Below are positions 36,918-48,653 of a stretch of DNA of 64,000 nt, piece by piece. The notes beneath the pieces were generated by a model. That model was not told the origin of the DNA, did no database searches, and saw nothing but the letters and a program-made list of their open reading frames with translations. Source of the stretch: Serendipita indica DSM 11827. Lineage: Eukaryota; Basidiomycota; Agaricomycetes; Sebacinales; Serendipitaceae. Numbering within the stretch: position 1 is the first letter of the stretch; the number at the start of each line of letters is the position of its first letter. The translations under genes and the position numbers were made by a program. The DNA is taken from NCBI GenBank assembly GCA_910890315.1, contig CAJVGD010000001.1:372001-436000 (forward strand). Reading direction: 5' to 3'.

Positions 36918-38982
36918 TTACACCAATTCGAGATATCTTTCGACTGTATATGGTCAGTTCAAATGGCATCGAGACTTGCTTCATGCACAAACCTTCCCAG
37001 TTCGTCACCGCTGCATTCCATGCATTCACTTCGTGCTCTCTCGTCCCTCCGAAGTGATCAACAAACTCGTTACCGAATACCTCTCGCGCTACACTGCCTT
37101 CCCGCATGAAGAGTGAAGTGGCTGTCTCGAGATTGGTCGCGAGTTTCGTAACTCTGGACTTGTCGTTCATGAGGTCCTTGACAGGTGGGACGGGAATTGA
37201 CATTTGCTTCTCAATACCACGAAAACCGAGGAGGAAGATGGCCGAAAGAGCAAAGTATGGGTTCATGTCCGCTCCAGGTACTCGAATCTCCATTCTAGTT
37301 GCTGAACGTGGGCAAGACGGTGGCGTGATGAGTCGAATAGAGGCCGCTCGTGAGTCGTAGCCCCAGGTGACTGCATTCGGTGCCCAGAACGACTAGGCGT
37401 ATATGAGCTTTCGCTTCTTTACAGCTCCAACATGGGCATCTTACCTCGCCACCGACCAAGCGTTTATAGCCGTTAATGGTGGGCACCATCTACATAATAA
37501 GCAGTTTGCTTAGTGGCCTTGTTGCACTCACCAGTGGCACAATATCTGGTAGACCATCAAGAACGCCAGCAAGGAACCATTCACCTTCTTTGCTGAGCCA
37601 CTTTGTATCCTCGTACTGTGCGTCTGAGCGCCCACGATGCAAATGCGACTTGTCGATGGCAAAAACATTCCTTCCATCTTTTGTCTTTAGCGAGACATGA
37701 ACATGCCTGATGTTTGTTTGTATTAGCTGGAGAATCCAAGCGGTTCACTTACCCGCTGCAACCTGGAAGCTACTGGGCGTCAACAAGGACAAGACAAGAG
37801 AGATCAGCCTACATTTCCCCATGGTTTTGCCATGAAACTGGGCATGATGTTCCCGTACTGCATGCCAAGACTCTTTGCAAGGTATTTGAAGAGAATGGCG
37901 TTGTCGGCCATGCGAAGGGCAGATGTGTATGCCAGCGCCGTTTCAAAGACACCAGGTCCAGTTTCGGTGTCTAACGACTGTAAGCGTAGTTGGGCTTTGG
38001 TGACTTTACTCACGATGACCCTCTATCTCGATCGCAAAGCTATTGGCAGTGTCAAAGATGTCATTGAAGAAGTCCTTGTTGAGCTGCGTTCTTAGCAACG
38101 AGTAACCGTGCACTGGGAATGTTAGTTTGTCCTGGCTCGACGTCACGACTTACTGCCAGGAGTCAACGGACTAAGACCGTTGAATTTCTTATCCGCCGCA
38201 CTCGTCGGATCCTCTGCCAACTCTTAGAGATTGCGCTTAAGGTAAAGGATGATGGCACCTTTGAATGTGAAGTACTACACTGATTCAGCGTAGCTCCCTA
38301 GTACGACCAGCAGACGAACCTCGTATTCCACGCCAGCCAGACATTCCCATTCATGCCTCTCCGCAACAGTGACTGCCTTTGCAAGTGTTCCTCGCGGGCA
38401 GGCACAGATTGGCTCCTTGGTGTCGGGGTCCAGGAAGGAAACGAGAAAGAAGGGGACATCGTACTCCCAGGGAATACGACGATAGGTCGACAGATCGACC
38501 TTGGCGATGATATCTCGATATCCATTTGCCTTGTTGGAGATGAGAAGCTCCCGACTATATGTCGTGTCGTGAATATCCCAGCCACTTGACGATGATGTCA
38601 GGTCTTCTGAAGGGCTAAGAAGGATGGACTATGGCTCACAAAATGACCGAGCAGAATCCGAAACCATCCCCTTCAACTGCGCTAAGAAACTTTGCCTTGG
38701 ACTTGTCGATGTCAATCCAGCGTCACAGTGGGTGGCTAAGACCAACTTGCCATGTATTTCCCTCTCAAGACACCATCAACTAGTAGAATGGAGATTAGGT
38801 CATGATCTGCCAATACCTCGTCGCCGCTCACCGTCAATGCCTGCAAACGTCATTAATCATCCTTATCGCAACACTCTGAGGCTCTTCTCACCAGCAACTT
38901 TGACTTTGATATCATCTCGAAGAAGCTCCTCGAGCTCTTTCTTGGACTTTGGAGCGTTCGGAGTAGCTTTGGTTGACAGCAT
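36918..38982 (-). CDS. Glutamine synthetase, GSI/PuuA-like fungal type
   Basis: The gene family joins glutamate (or a related acceptor) and ammonia with ATP. ATG at 38982 gives 'MLSTKATPNAPKSKKELEEL', followed by the beta-grasp region and 'WEYDVPFFLVSFLDPDTKEP'. The catalytic part includes 'PTINGYKRLVGGE' and the signature 'PGADMNPYFALSAIFLLG'. The last intron (after 'AVTNWE') leads to the short final exon 'VERYLELV' and the stop at 36918. That ending is typical of the fungal GSI-like group rather than of eukaryotic GSII (Gln1). The length of about 480 residues is usual. This group includes enzymes of uncertain substrate, such as gamma-glutamylpolyamine synthetases and the C-terminal half of FluG, so I do not assign a gene symbol. 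Confidence 0.88.
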
Positions 38983-39265
38983 ATCAAGTTAGAGGTAGGG
39001 CAAGTTTGTTCTGTGGTAAAGTGCCTGGCGAACACGACCACCACGAACATATCACGTCGCAAAAAGATGTAAAATATCAAAAATAAGTGTATTCGGCTAG
39101 GATGTAACTTTGGGTTCATTCGTGGCACGGAGCGCTGCCTCGATAGTTTCTAGCGATGGTGGCAAGTTGAAGCGCATTTCAAACTGGACCGCCCTTCTCC
39201 TATCCTTTTAGAGGGATCTGTAGACCTCTCTGGGAGCTCATACCTGTCATTTGTGGTCAACGAAC

Positions 39266-41327
39266 ATGGAAACGAAGCAAGCGCCTAGTGACAACGTCAA
39301 TGGCTATCTCACTCGCGATGTGAAACGAATTCGACAGGCCGATGGCTCGTGGAAGTTTGTAAAGGACGTTGTCAATGGAACAGCCGATATTCCCTATGAT
39401 CCTCCAGGCCCTTTCGGAGACAGACGCTACTTTCCAGACGGTGAGCAGACAATCCAGAAAAGTGAATGTTCTCATTTTCCAAGATCGTACTACTGTACAG
39501 GTAGTTGAATTTCATCGCGAATCAGGTCTTCCGCCCAATTGGCACAGAGAACTTGTCGGGTCAGCGGAAATAGCAGAAGCTATCGCTGAACCAGTGCCAG
39601 CAAAATCTTGGAGATGGATACACTGTACGGGGTTGCATGGACCGACTTTGGAGGTCGTCGCCAAGGCAGCAGGTGCGTGGCGATTTCCACACCTCGCACT
39701 TCGTGCCGGGGCAAAGCTGAAGGGCGACACCTAGGTTGGGATCCAAGAAAGTTTGCTGGGGTCTTTACATGTACGCTTCCTATTCAACTCAGTCCAACTG
39801 TGACATTTATCCAGGGACTCGTCCGAGCATGGAATTTGCCAAGGGTCTATTATTGACGCACTTTATCAACCAATCCATCCGCTTTTTTACGTGGCAAGGA
39901 GGTGGATCAGACCGTTCGTGTCGGCGCCTTGCATAACCACCAATCTTAAATACCTTTACAGCCGTCAATACGTTTATCACCTGCGCCACTGCAGATCCAT
40001 CCACGTCCCCAAACTTTATGGAGCGTCTTTTTGACTTTGTCGACCGTGGATGCTCTCGACCAGAGGTATTTCGTGTTGTTCGAGATAAAGGAGGCTGACG
40101 ATGAGCATAGGTCATAATTAGCAAGGATCCCTCCCTCATGTATTATGGACTGGTACGAGCAATCATTATGGACCTACGCTATGAAGTCCGAACAATTCAT
40201 GTCGACATGGAGAAGAAGTATAACAAGATGATGTCCCAACCGTCTCGTGGTAATCTCGCGGAATGTGAGGATAGAATTAACACTCTTCTGGATGCTAATT
40301 CGATCAGTTCATGCACTTCAAACAACCTTGATCAATCTCACATTGGATACGACCGGTCTTCGGCTCGCTGTCGCAAGTTTGAACGCTGTCGCCGAGAAAA
40401 TGCATGGTCCAGATCAAAAAGAAATACCGCTACTATCTCAAGAGACTCGGTGAGCTATCCCGTCTTTAGTGAAGGAACAACTAAGCTTGGCGACCAGTGA
40501 CCGATTGCTCGATCAAATGGGCCTCATTAGGCTTCTGGAAAATGAACTTCCTTTCATAATTAATCGTGCTGAAAATATGGGCAACTGGACTTTCAACGTA
40601 GGGGTCACCATCTGGTTGATGTGACCATGGCACTCACGAGCCTCCGACAGATGTTCGCCTTTGACAACAATAACCTGCTCCAATTGATTGCAGTCGCGAC
40701 TATCCTTTCATTACCTGTGACTATTGTAACGGGTATCCTCGGAATCAACTGGTTTGATTCCGTACGCTTGGATGGCCGCAAGTGAATCGTTTACTAGGAT
40801 TGAGACGCGCAGGCTGATTGTAGTGCAGGATCGGTCTCATACTAGGCATTATAGGGGGTGCCGTCTTTATTCTCTTCGTCCTCTTCTTTTGGTACTTCAT
40901 GAGCAGGCACATTGACTGGCAAAAGTCGTCTCGCGCCAACCAACCTCCACCGCAACATGTCCAGACAATGGCCGAAAGGAGAACGTGGGCAGCGGCAGAG
41001 GACCAGTCGCGGAATCTGGAGAACATGCGGATCAACGAGGAGCTCTCGCAGCTCTATGCATCCATCTCTGACGGGACCGAGGCCATCATTTGGCAAGTTT
41101 ACACACGTGATGCCAATTTACTTTCTCACACTTGGCTGCAGGACAAATACAGGAATGCGAAGACTTTCCTTGCCGCCCAACGCCATTCGTTATCGGGCCA
41201 CCATTTGACGCAAGGACTGTGTCGGCATTCAACGGGGCTTGGGCTTAGGGTGGTTCCTGTCCGCGGAAAGATCGGCCATAAGCCGGTAGGAGTTAAAGTC
41301 GTTCTATATACGAGGCCCTTGGCCTAG
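39266..41327 (+). CDS. CorA-like divalent cation transporter, GIN variant (copy 2)
   Basis: ATG at 39266 gives 'METKQAPSDNVNGYLTRDVK'. After a 44-base intron the cytosolic domain reads 'DRTTVQVVEFHRESGLP' and 'WRWIHCTGLHGPTLEVVAK', parallel to copy 1. 'THFINQSIRFF' follows, then a helical stalk with 'MFAFDNNNLLQLIAVATI'. The pore region is 'LPVTIVTGILGINWF' with GIN in place of GMN, then 'RLDGRK', and a second helix 'GGAVFILFVLFFWYFM'. The tail is charged. A last intron near 41100 may lead to the end at 41327; that final exon has no homology I know, so the stop is provisional. It lies about 14 kb from copy 1 on the opposite strand. Confidence 0.75.
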
Positions 41328-41597
41328 ACAGCAGTGATGAATAACAGCGTGTTAATTACCAGACAGGAGACGTGGAAAGGAGCCGCCGTTGCGGGGAATC
41401 CTTGAGCGATTAGCGGGGTCGCGTGGACTTGAGATAGGGCGAGAGCAGAGCAAGAGTCCATATTGGGCGGGGGACGGCGACAAACGGAATGCGTTCAACG
41501 ATTGTAGATCGTTGATAAGACTGAAAATGCAGAGAAAACCGACCATGGGCGCCCACCGAGCGTCCACGAGCCGGAGGTGAGGTGAGCGGACTTGAGA

Positions 41598-41876
41598 TTA
41601 GGACGCGACGAGCTTGTCAGCGATAGCGGTCTGGGACTCGAGCTTTGCTCTATTGGCTTCAAATGCCTGCTGCTTGCACTCGGTCAGCTTTCCACAGGCA
41701 TGCGTCTCTGGGAGACGGTGCTAGAGAGGGGCCGCGTAAGCGCCACTGGCCACTGGTCAGACGCAGACGAGACTCACCGAGGTGCAGTAGTGCGAAGAGC
41801 AGTGAGAACATTCACCAGCAATACGCTGTACGGCGTTGCGGCAACCGTCGAGCTGACAACGCTTCTTAGCAGGCAT
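41598..41876 (-). CDS. Small AN1-type zinc finger protein
   Basis: This is a two-exon gene of 73 residues, too short to stand out as an open frame. Exon 1 (41778-41876) starts 'MPAKKRCQLDGCRNAVQRIA' and continues 'GECSHCSSHYCTS'. A 57-base intron follows, then exon 2 (41598-41720) 'HRLPETHACGKLTECKQQ', ending 'ADKLVAS'. The cysteine and histidine order (C..C..C..C..C..H..H..C) is the AN1 finger, and 'HYCxxHRxPExHxC' is its hallmark. Stand-alone AN1 proteins such as yeast Tmc1 and Cuz1 link to the proteasome and p97/Cdc48 under metal or misfolding stress. I infer a similar role. The intron sits between two halves of the finger, phase 0. Confidence 0.85.
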
Positions 41877-42329
41877 CTGGAGACGCTCTGGTATTAGTTT
41901 CGAGTGTTCAGGTGCTTAGATTGGGCCCAAGGACTTACGGAGAAGTTGCTCGTGGAAAGGGCTGAGGGAGTGGTGGGAGGCAAGGTTGCAGAAAGGAAAG
42001 CGCACGAGCTTCCGGTTCAGAGCCCCAATGGCGTTGACATAATCGGGTAAACGAAACAGCCAAAAAGCAATAAGATTAATCTTTCACCAAGATACTACCA
42101 ACTCCGGCTACATTACGACTGCAGCAGGGCACGGACAAGGGCCAATCCGGAAACGACTGAGACGGGCAGCCTCTGCCAGGAGAGACGAAAGCGATGGCGA
42201 GAGTGTAAAACGAACGTGAAGGGACATGTTTGGGATGGTTCCGAGAGAGAGATTCCAGGGAGGTGCATTGAGGGTCTTCGATCGGAGGAAGCTGCAGTGG
42301 GGGACGAATCGACGACCCCATGTGTTGCA
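41877..42329. other. Intergenic gap, no gene seen
   Basis: This stretch of 453 bases lies between the start of the AN1 gene and the stop of the first syntaxin, both on the minus strand. Open frames on either strand look like chance. It should contain the AN1 promoter and the syntaxin 3' end. Confidence 0.4.
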
Positions 42330-43865
42330 TTACGCCGTTCGAACCCCTGCCGATGCGGATGCGGACGGAGCAGCGGGTTGAGTGACCGTAACGGTGGCTG
42401 GCTGGTTGTTGTTGTTATTATTCGAACCGCCGCTACGTCCAATGTTGCCTTGTGCAACTTGAACGCCAATGACGACCGCAACGATAATGAGAATAATAAG
42501 GACGATAAAGAAGCATATCCATCTAGCGGAGAATCAGATCTGTTTCAGCTGAGACGGATGGCACATCCAACTCACCTCTTCTTGCGCGCGGAAATGGCAG
42601 ACTTCTTAGCTTCCTCCGTGTGTTTGTATCTGTTGTGTGTCAGAGCGCCGACATTGGTTTAACTTCCGTCTGATACTCACCCGGTCTCAACGTCCTTCTC
42701 GGCAATGGCCGTTGTCTGCTCGACGGCAGTGATAGTCTCTCCTTGTTCTTCAACCATCATAGCCATGTCGTTCATCAACTGCTGTAGCTCCGCAACGGTT
42801 TGGGTAATTTTGAGAATGTCATTGTGTCGCTCTTGCACTTCTCGGTAGGCAGCCTTGGCTCGACCATATTGATCCGAGTTCATGAGCTACGGTTTGATCA
42901 GCAAACAGAAGTGTAGGTCCGTTAGAGAAACAAACCGCTTGTTGGAAGATCTGCCCTCCAGAATCGTCATTGACGACCGCTCGAACTTCTTCCGGAGACG
43001 CATTCGGTTTGACTACATGCATTCAGTTGGGTGTGTATCCATGCAGAGAGCTGTACGCACCTATCCGGAACTGGCGCTCCATTTGATTCTTGGTGGCATT
43101 TCGCTGCTTTTGCTCAACTTGCTGATAGTTCTGGAGGGCAGCCTGGAACTTGTCTTTCAAAAGCGCTGCCTGGAAGCTGCGGGTCAGCATGAAAGCGCCT
43201 CATAGTAAGACTACTGACTTGCTGCCTTCGCGTCTGGCCCTCGCGACTGTCACCTCCCTGCGCCTGCAATGCCTTGATCCTGTCCTTGAGCTGCCTGCTG
43301 AGTTGTCTATTGCTTGCGACGACCTGATCCAACTGCCGCGACGCTTGTTGGTCATCAATGTTGTTCAGAGATCGTTGATGTAAGTTGGAAATTTGATTGA
43401 CATTGTCGTTGTATTCTCTCAGCAGGTCCTGGACTGCTGAAACCTATCGCGGAGAAGGTCAGCGGTTCGTCCGTCGAAGAGTCGTAAAACTCTGCCAGTT
43501 TTCTACTCACCTCGGACCAAAATGCAGACATGTCATTGCCAGCGGGTGCTCCTCTTCCCTGGTTGTCTGAATAGCTCGACATTTCGTAGTTGTTTCCTCT
43601 GCTGTCTTCTTGGGCATACGGATTCGGCCTGCGACTCGAATACCCTCCTTCTCCAGACCCAAATCTTCCTGCGGAATTATTGCTGGAGCAAAATTTCAAG
43701 CCCGTCAGCGCGCCGTTGCCCGAGCTCGGAGTCGTCCCATGAATCGCTCACCTTGCATAACTGCCTCCTTGTTGGGCCTGGAGCAATAAAAAGTAAGCGA
43801 AAAAGGTCTATAAATGATAATGAACCAATACGTACGCGCAACGCAGCGAGTCTGTCAGTAGCCAT
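42330..43865 (-). CDS. SSO1: Plasma-membrane syntaxin, Sso1/2 type (Qa-SNARE)
   Basis: This is the plasma-membrane t-SNARE for exocytosis. ATG at 43865 gives 'MATDRLAALR', then a Gly/Ser/Asn-rich head. The Habc domain follows: 'DMSAFWSEVSAVQDLL', 'ISNLHQRSLNNI', 'LKDRIKALQAQGG'. The SNARE helix includes 'RHNDILKITQTVAELQQLMN' and 'DMAMMVEEQGETITAVEQ', with the zero-layer glutamine in EEQGE. A transmembrane helix ('ICFFIVLIILIIVAVVIGV') ends the chain, then an unusual extracellular tail rich in Asn, Thr and Ala ('PATVTVTQPAAPSASAS'), stop at 42330. About seven short introns. The tail of about 30 residues after the anchor is longer than in yeast Sso1. A tandem paralogue follows upstream at 44276-45500. 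Confidence 0.92.
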
Positions 43866-44275
43866 TGTGGAAGGGTGCAAGTTTGAGGATTTCGTTCGGT
43901 GACAGTTGTTCGCTGCTGGCACAGCAGACCTCTGGGCGCTAAACGAAGAAGAATTTCACAAAATAATGGGATAAATAAAAGCAGAAAGACGTCAAGCGTC
44001 CCCTTTAGCGTAGGAAATAAGAGCAAAGGATGGGAACGGCCACACTGCCCCGGCGTGCGCTCAGCAGTGCTTGCAGCAGGCCTCATATCACAGGAAATTT
44101 GAATACTCGGGAATGATATAACAACGAGCGTAGCGACGCAGGGACTCCGCTGCGCTCACGGGAACAAAGATTATAGTTCACAGTCACTAGTCCACAATAG
44201 TCCATATTGTCCGTAAATAGTTACCTTGGAACTCCTTCAATTCTTCTGCGGGCGTCCAAACTAAAGAAAGGGGCA
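43866..44275. other. Gap between the two syntaxin genes
   Basis: This stretch of 410 bases lies between the start of the Sso-type syntaxin and the end of its paralogue. It should hold the promoter of the first and the 3' end of the second. A small frame encoding 'MPLSLVWTPAEELKEFQG' lies at its right edge and could be an alternative last exon of the paralogue. Confidence 0.4.
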
Positions 44276-45500
44276 TCAGGGCTGGACATTCTATCCACCG
44301 ACCTCGAAACTTACCACGATAGCAAGAGCAATCGCAATGATCAACAGAATGATCACAGAGATGATGAAACACATCTTCCGCTTCTCTCTCGCCTTCTCGG
44401 CCCACGTTCGCGCCTTTCGCGTCTCGTTCAGGCTGAAACCGTAAATACACGCAATCAAGAACAATGGCTGCAACACGTACGCCTTTTCGGTGTCAGCCTC
44501 GACAGCTGCAGTGTTCTTTTCAATCTGAGCAATCTTCTCCTGGTCTTGCTCGACCATGAGTGCCATGTCATTCATCATTTGAGTTAACTCTGCCATCGTT
44601 TGCGTAATGCGTAAAAGTTCCTACAGTAGGTTAATAATTTAGGGGGGATTCGTTCCCACGCACTTCATGTCTAGTTTGGACATTTCGGTATGCAGTCTTC
44701 GCTTTGCCCAATTGATCAGAGTTCATCAACTAGGTGGGCATCAGCATGATTTCTATATAAAAGAGATTTTACGCACGGCTTGTTGAAACACCTGTCCATT
44801 GGATGTATCATTCACAATGGCCTGAATCTCCTCGTTTGTCGCAGAGGGTTTGACTAGGGCTTCGTCAATACTATTCACCACTTTAATCATGTACACTCAC
44901 CGGTACGAACTTGTCGCTCAATTTGTGCCTTTTGGGCAGATTGAAATCGTTGCTCAGCCTGTCGATAGTTTTGCATTGCTTGAAGAAACTTTTCCTTGAG
45001 GATCTCGACCTGAGCATAAATGAGCCGACGCTTCAACCGGGCATAAAGAGACGACTCACCCGACGTTTTCTGATCTGACCCTCGCGGCTATTGCTTCTCA
45101 ACGACTCCATTTCCTTGATACGTGTCCGAAGTCCTTGTGCCATGGCCTTGGTTTCTCGTACCAATGAGTCCAGATCACTCTGAACCCTATTATCGCCAAT
45201 ATTGTTAAGAGACCGCTCTTGTAGTTGCGATATTGTGTTGATGTTGGCGTTGAGGACGATGAGCTCCTCTTCGAGCTGTTCTACTGCAATTAAGAAGGAG
45301 GGCATGTCGGTTATGTTCGGAAGGCCGGTATTGACACCATTTGTGCGAGACATTTCATACTGTCCTGGGCCATTACGAGGAGTTTGGCTACGACGGGCAT
45401 TGAGATTGACGGCGTCTAGCAAGCCAATATCTCTCACTATTTGTAACTCTAGGCGGCCCGTTAGGGTGTTATATGGCGCATAATAGATATACAATACCAT
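44276..45500 (-). CDS. Divergent syntaxin paralogue with Asp at the SNARE zero layer
   Basis: This Qa-SNARE relative is the tandem neighbour of the Sso-type gene. Shared blocks are 'LQERSLNNIGDN', 'NSREGQIRKRR', 'VKPSATNEEIQAIVNDTS' and 'ALMNSDQLGKAKTAYRNVQ'. The SNARE helix reads 'RITQTMAELTQMMNDMALMV' and then 'EQDQEKIAQIEK'. Aligned to VEEQGE of its neighbour, the zero-layer position holds Asp (codon 44543-44545) between two Gln. The anchor is 'CFIISVIILLIIAIALAIV'. The end is at 44276 if the intron after 'ALAIV' is used, or 44291 if not. The start is unsure: ATG at 45500 ('MVLYIYYAPYN') lacks the normal syntaxin head, and ATG at 'MSRTNGVNTG' would also serve. Sequence and splicing look intact, so I expect a functional, diverged SNARE. 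Confidence 0.75.
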
Positions 45501-45691
45501 TTTGAAAAATGGGCCCCAACAGGAGAGGTCGAGGAAAGGGAACAAGGTGTAGACACTTGCCCGAGGCAGTGCCGTGCCCCAGCTGTGGTCACTCTTCATC
45601 GCTATCCGCAGGACCAAAATCTGACAGGTTTGGTGATCTTCAATCAGCCCTGACGTCAAAGTCAACTAAATTGCAAGTACCAATGCTCAAT

Positions 45692-47332
<1,641 letters not shown>

Positions 47333-47505
47333 TTTGATGCGAGGCAAGGAAAATCAAAGTCGAAGGGGAGAGAGAGAAAAGGTCAACGAGTCACCTAATT
47401 CTTCAGTCTCGCAACGAACGACTTATAGAGTTCGACAAAGAGCCTTTCGGATTTCGGAGTTTAGGTACATGAACCGTGGCGACTTCTTCGGAGTGGCAAA
47501 TAAAC

Positions 47506-48384
47506 CTACTGATGAAGCCAGTTGAGTGCTCTGAAAACGAACACTGAAAAGGTCGTGCAAGTAGCGTAAATGACAACGCGAATGGGAAGGGAGCTGAAAG
47601 TCAAGAAGGGATAAGGAACTATCAGAGGGTGAGCGCGATACAATTAAAGTTCCAACAGACGTACAGTAATTATTCTTTGTGGCACAGTATTCAGCCCACA
47701 TAGCGTAGGTTGTACCAATGCAAAGAGCCAGAAGAGGTGCGTATTTCTGCATTGTCTCCTGGGAGAACTTTTTCTCAAATAGGAGAAAATCGAGAACAAG
47801 GAGGGGCCCAGGGAAGCCGTGCAAGGATAAGTCAATGTCAAGTGGAATCCGGAAAGGAGTCGCAACATCGCCCTTGGAGGTAGGTTCTACCGTGAAATCC
47901 TCGGTGAGTATAAGCTTAGGAAGAACCAATATCAAAGGCCAGTAGACAGAGGCTACGACAGCTGCCACCTATACCAATGTAAGACAGTGTCGCCGAAAGG
48001 GTTTCTCGTCTCACAGGCAGTGCAATCATCACAAGCAGCCGCTTAAAGTTTGTAAGGCTTTCGAATATAAACGAACCCTTGGAGGTTCGAGGGAACAAGT
48101 CCAAGAGGAGACCCGTGAACATCACGAGCATTCCAGCGAACAGCCTGGAAAACATGAGCACCAAAGGCATTGCACTCTTCAGAGCGTACCCGTCAATCGT
48201 TAGAAATTGAAAGTGACCTCCTGTTACACGCGTCAAACAACTCTGGACCGAGTGAGCATGACATACCATATTGTCCACGAATCCAAGTGTCGAAATCTCC
48301 CAGTCTCGAAAGACCCTTGTAGCCATAAACCATTGTCGCAGCTCCGATAGAGTGAAGCAGTATACGAGCTGCTCGGTTCGCCAT
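47506..48384 (-). CDS. AIG1/FAR-17a family membrane protein
   Basis: This is a multi-pass membrane protein of the Far-17a/AIG1 family. Human AIG1 and ADTRP hydrolyse fatty acid esters of hydroxy fatty acids with a Thr and a His. ATG at 48384 gives 'MANRAARILLHSIGAATMVY'. Then come 'GGHFQFLTIDGYALK' (family motif GGxxxFLT, with the Thr), 'FESLTNFKRLLVMIALP', 'LDIDLSLHGFPGPLLVLDFL' (with the His) and 'TTYAMWAEYCATKNNYF'. The last exon reads 'SSLPIRVVIYATC' and ends 'FRALNWLHQ' at 47506. Six hydrophobic segments fit the family. A lipid hydrolase activity is plausible but unproven for fungal members. Confidence 0.85.
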
Positions 48385-48653
48385 AGTAAAGAACAAGACT
48401 GCGTGCGTGCTTTGGGACCCAAGGGCGCTGGCTTTAAATGTCGTGGAGGGGTCCAACTAAGCCGATTGCAACGGAGGCCGCGATCTGGGTACTTCATGAC
48501 GCGCCCGGGCTCAAGTGCTTCAAGTGAACTATTGAATACAGAAAACCATATGACGTGTATATGAATCCGGCATCATCAAAAGCCTCCGAAAATCGAGCCC
48601 GAACATGGTTGGGTCCAAGAGGGATGTATCGCATAATATACAGCAAGAATAGG

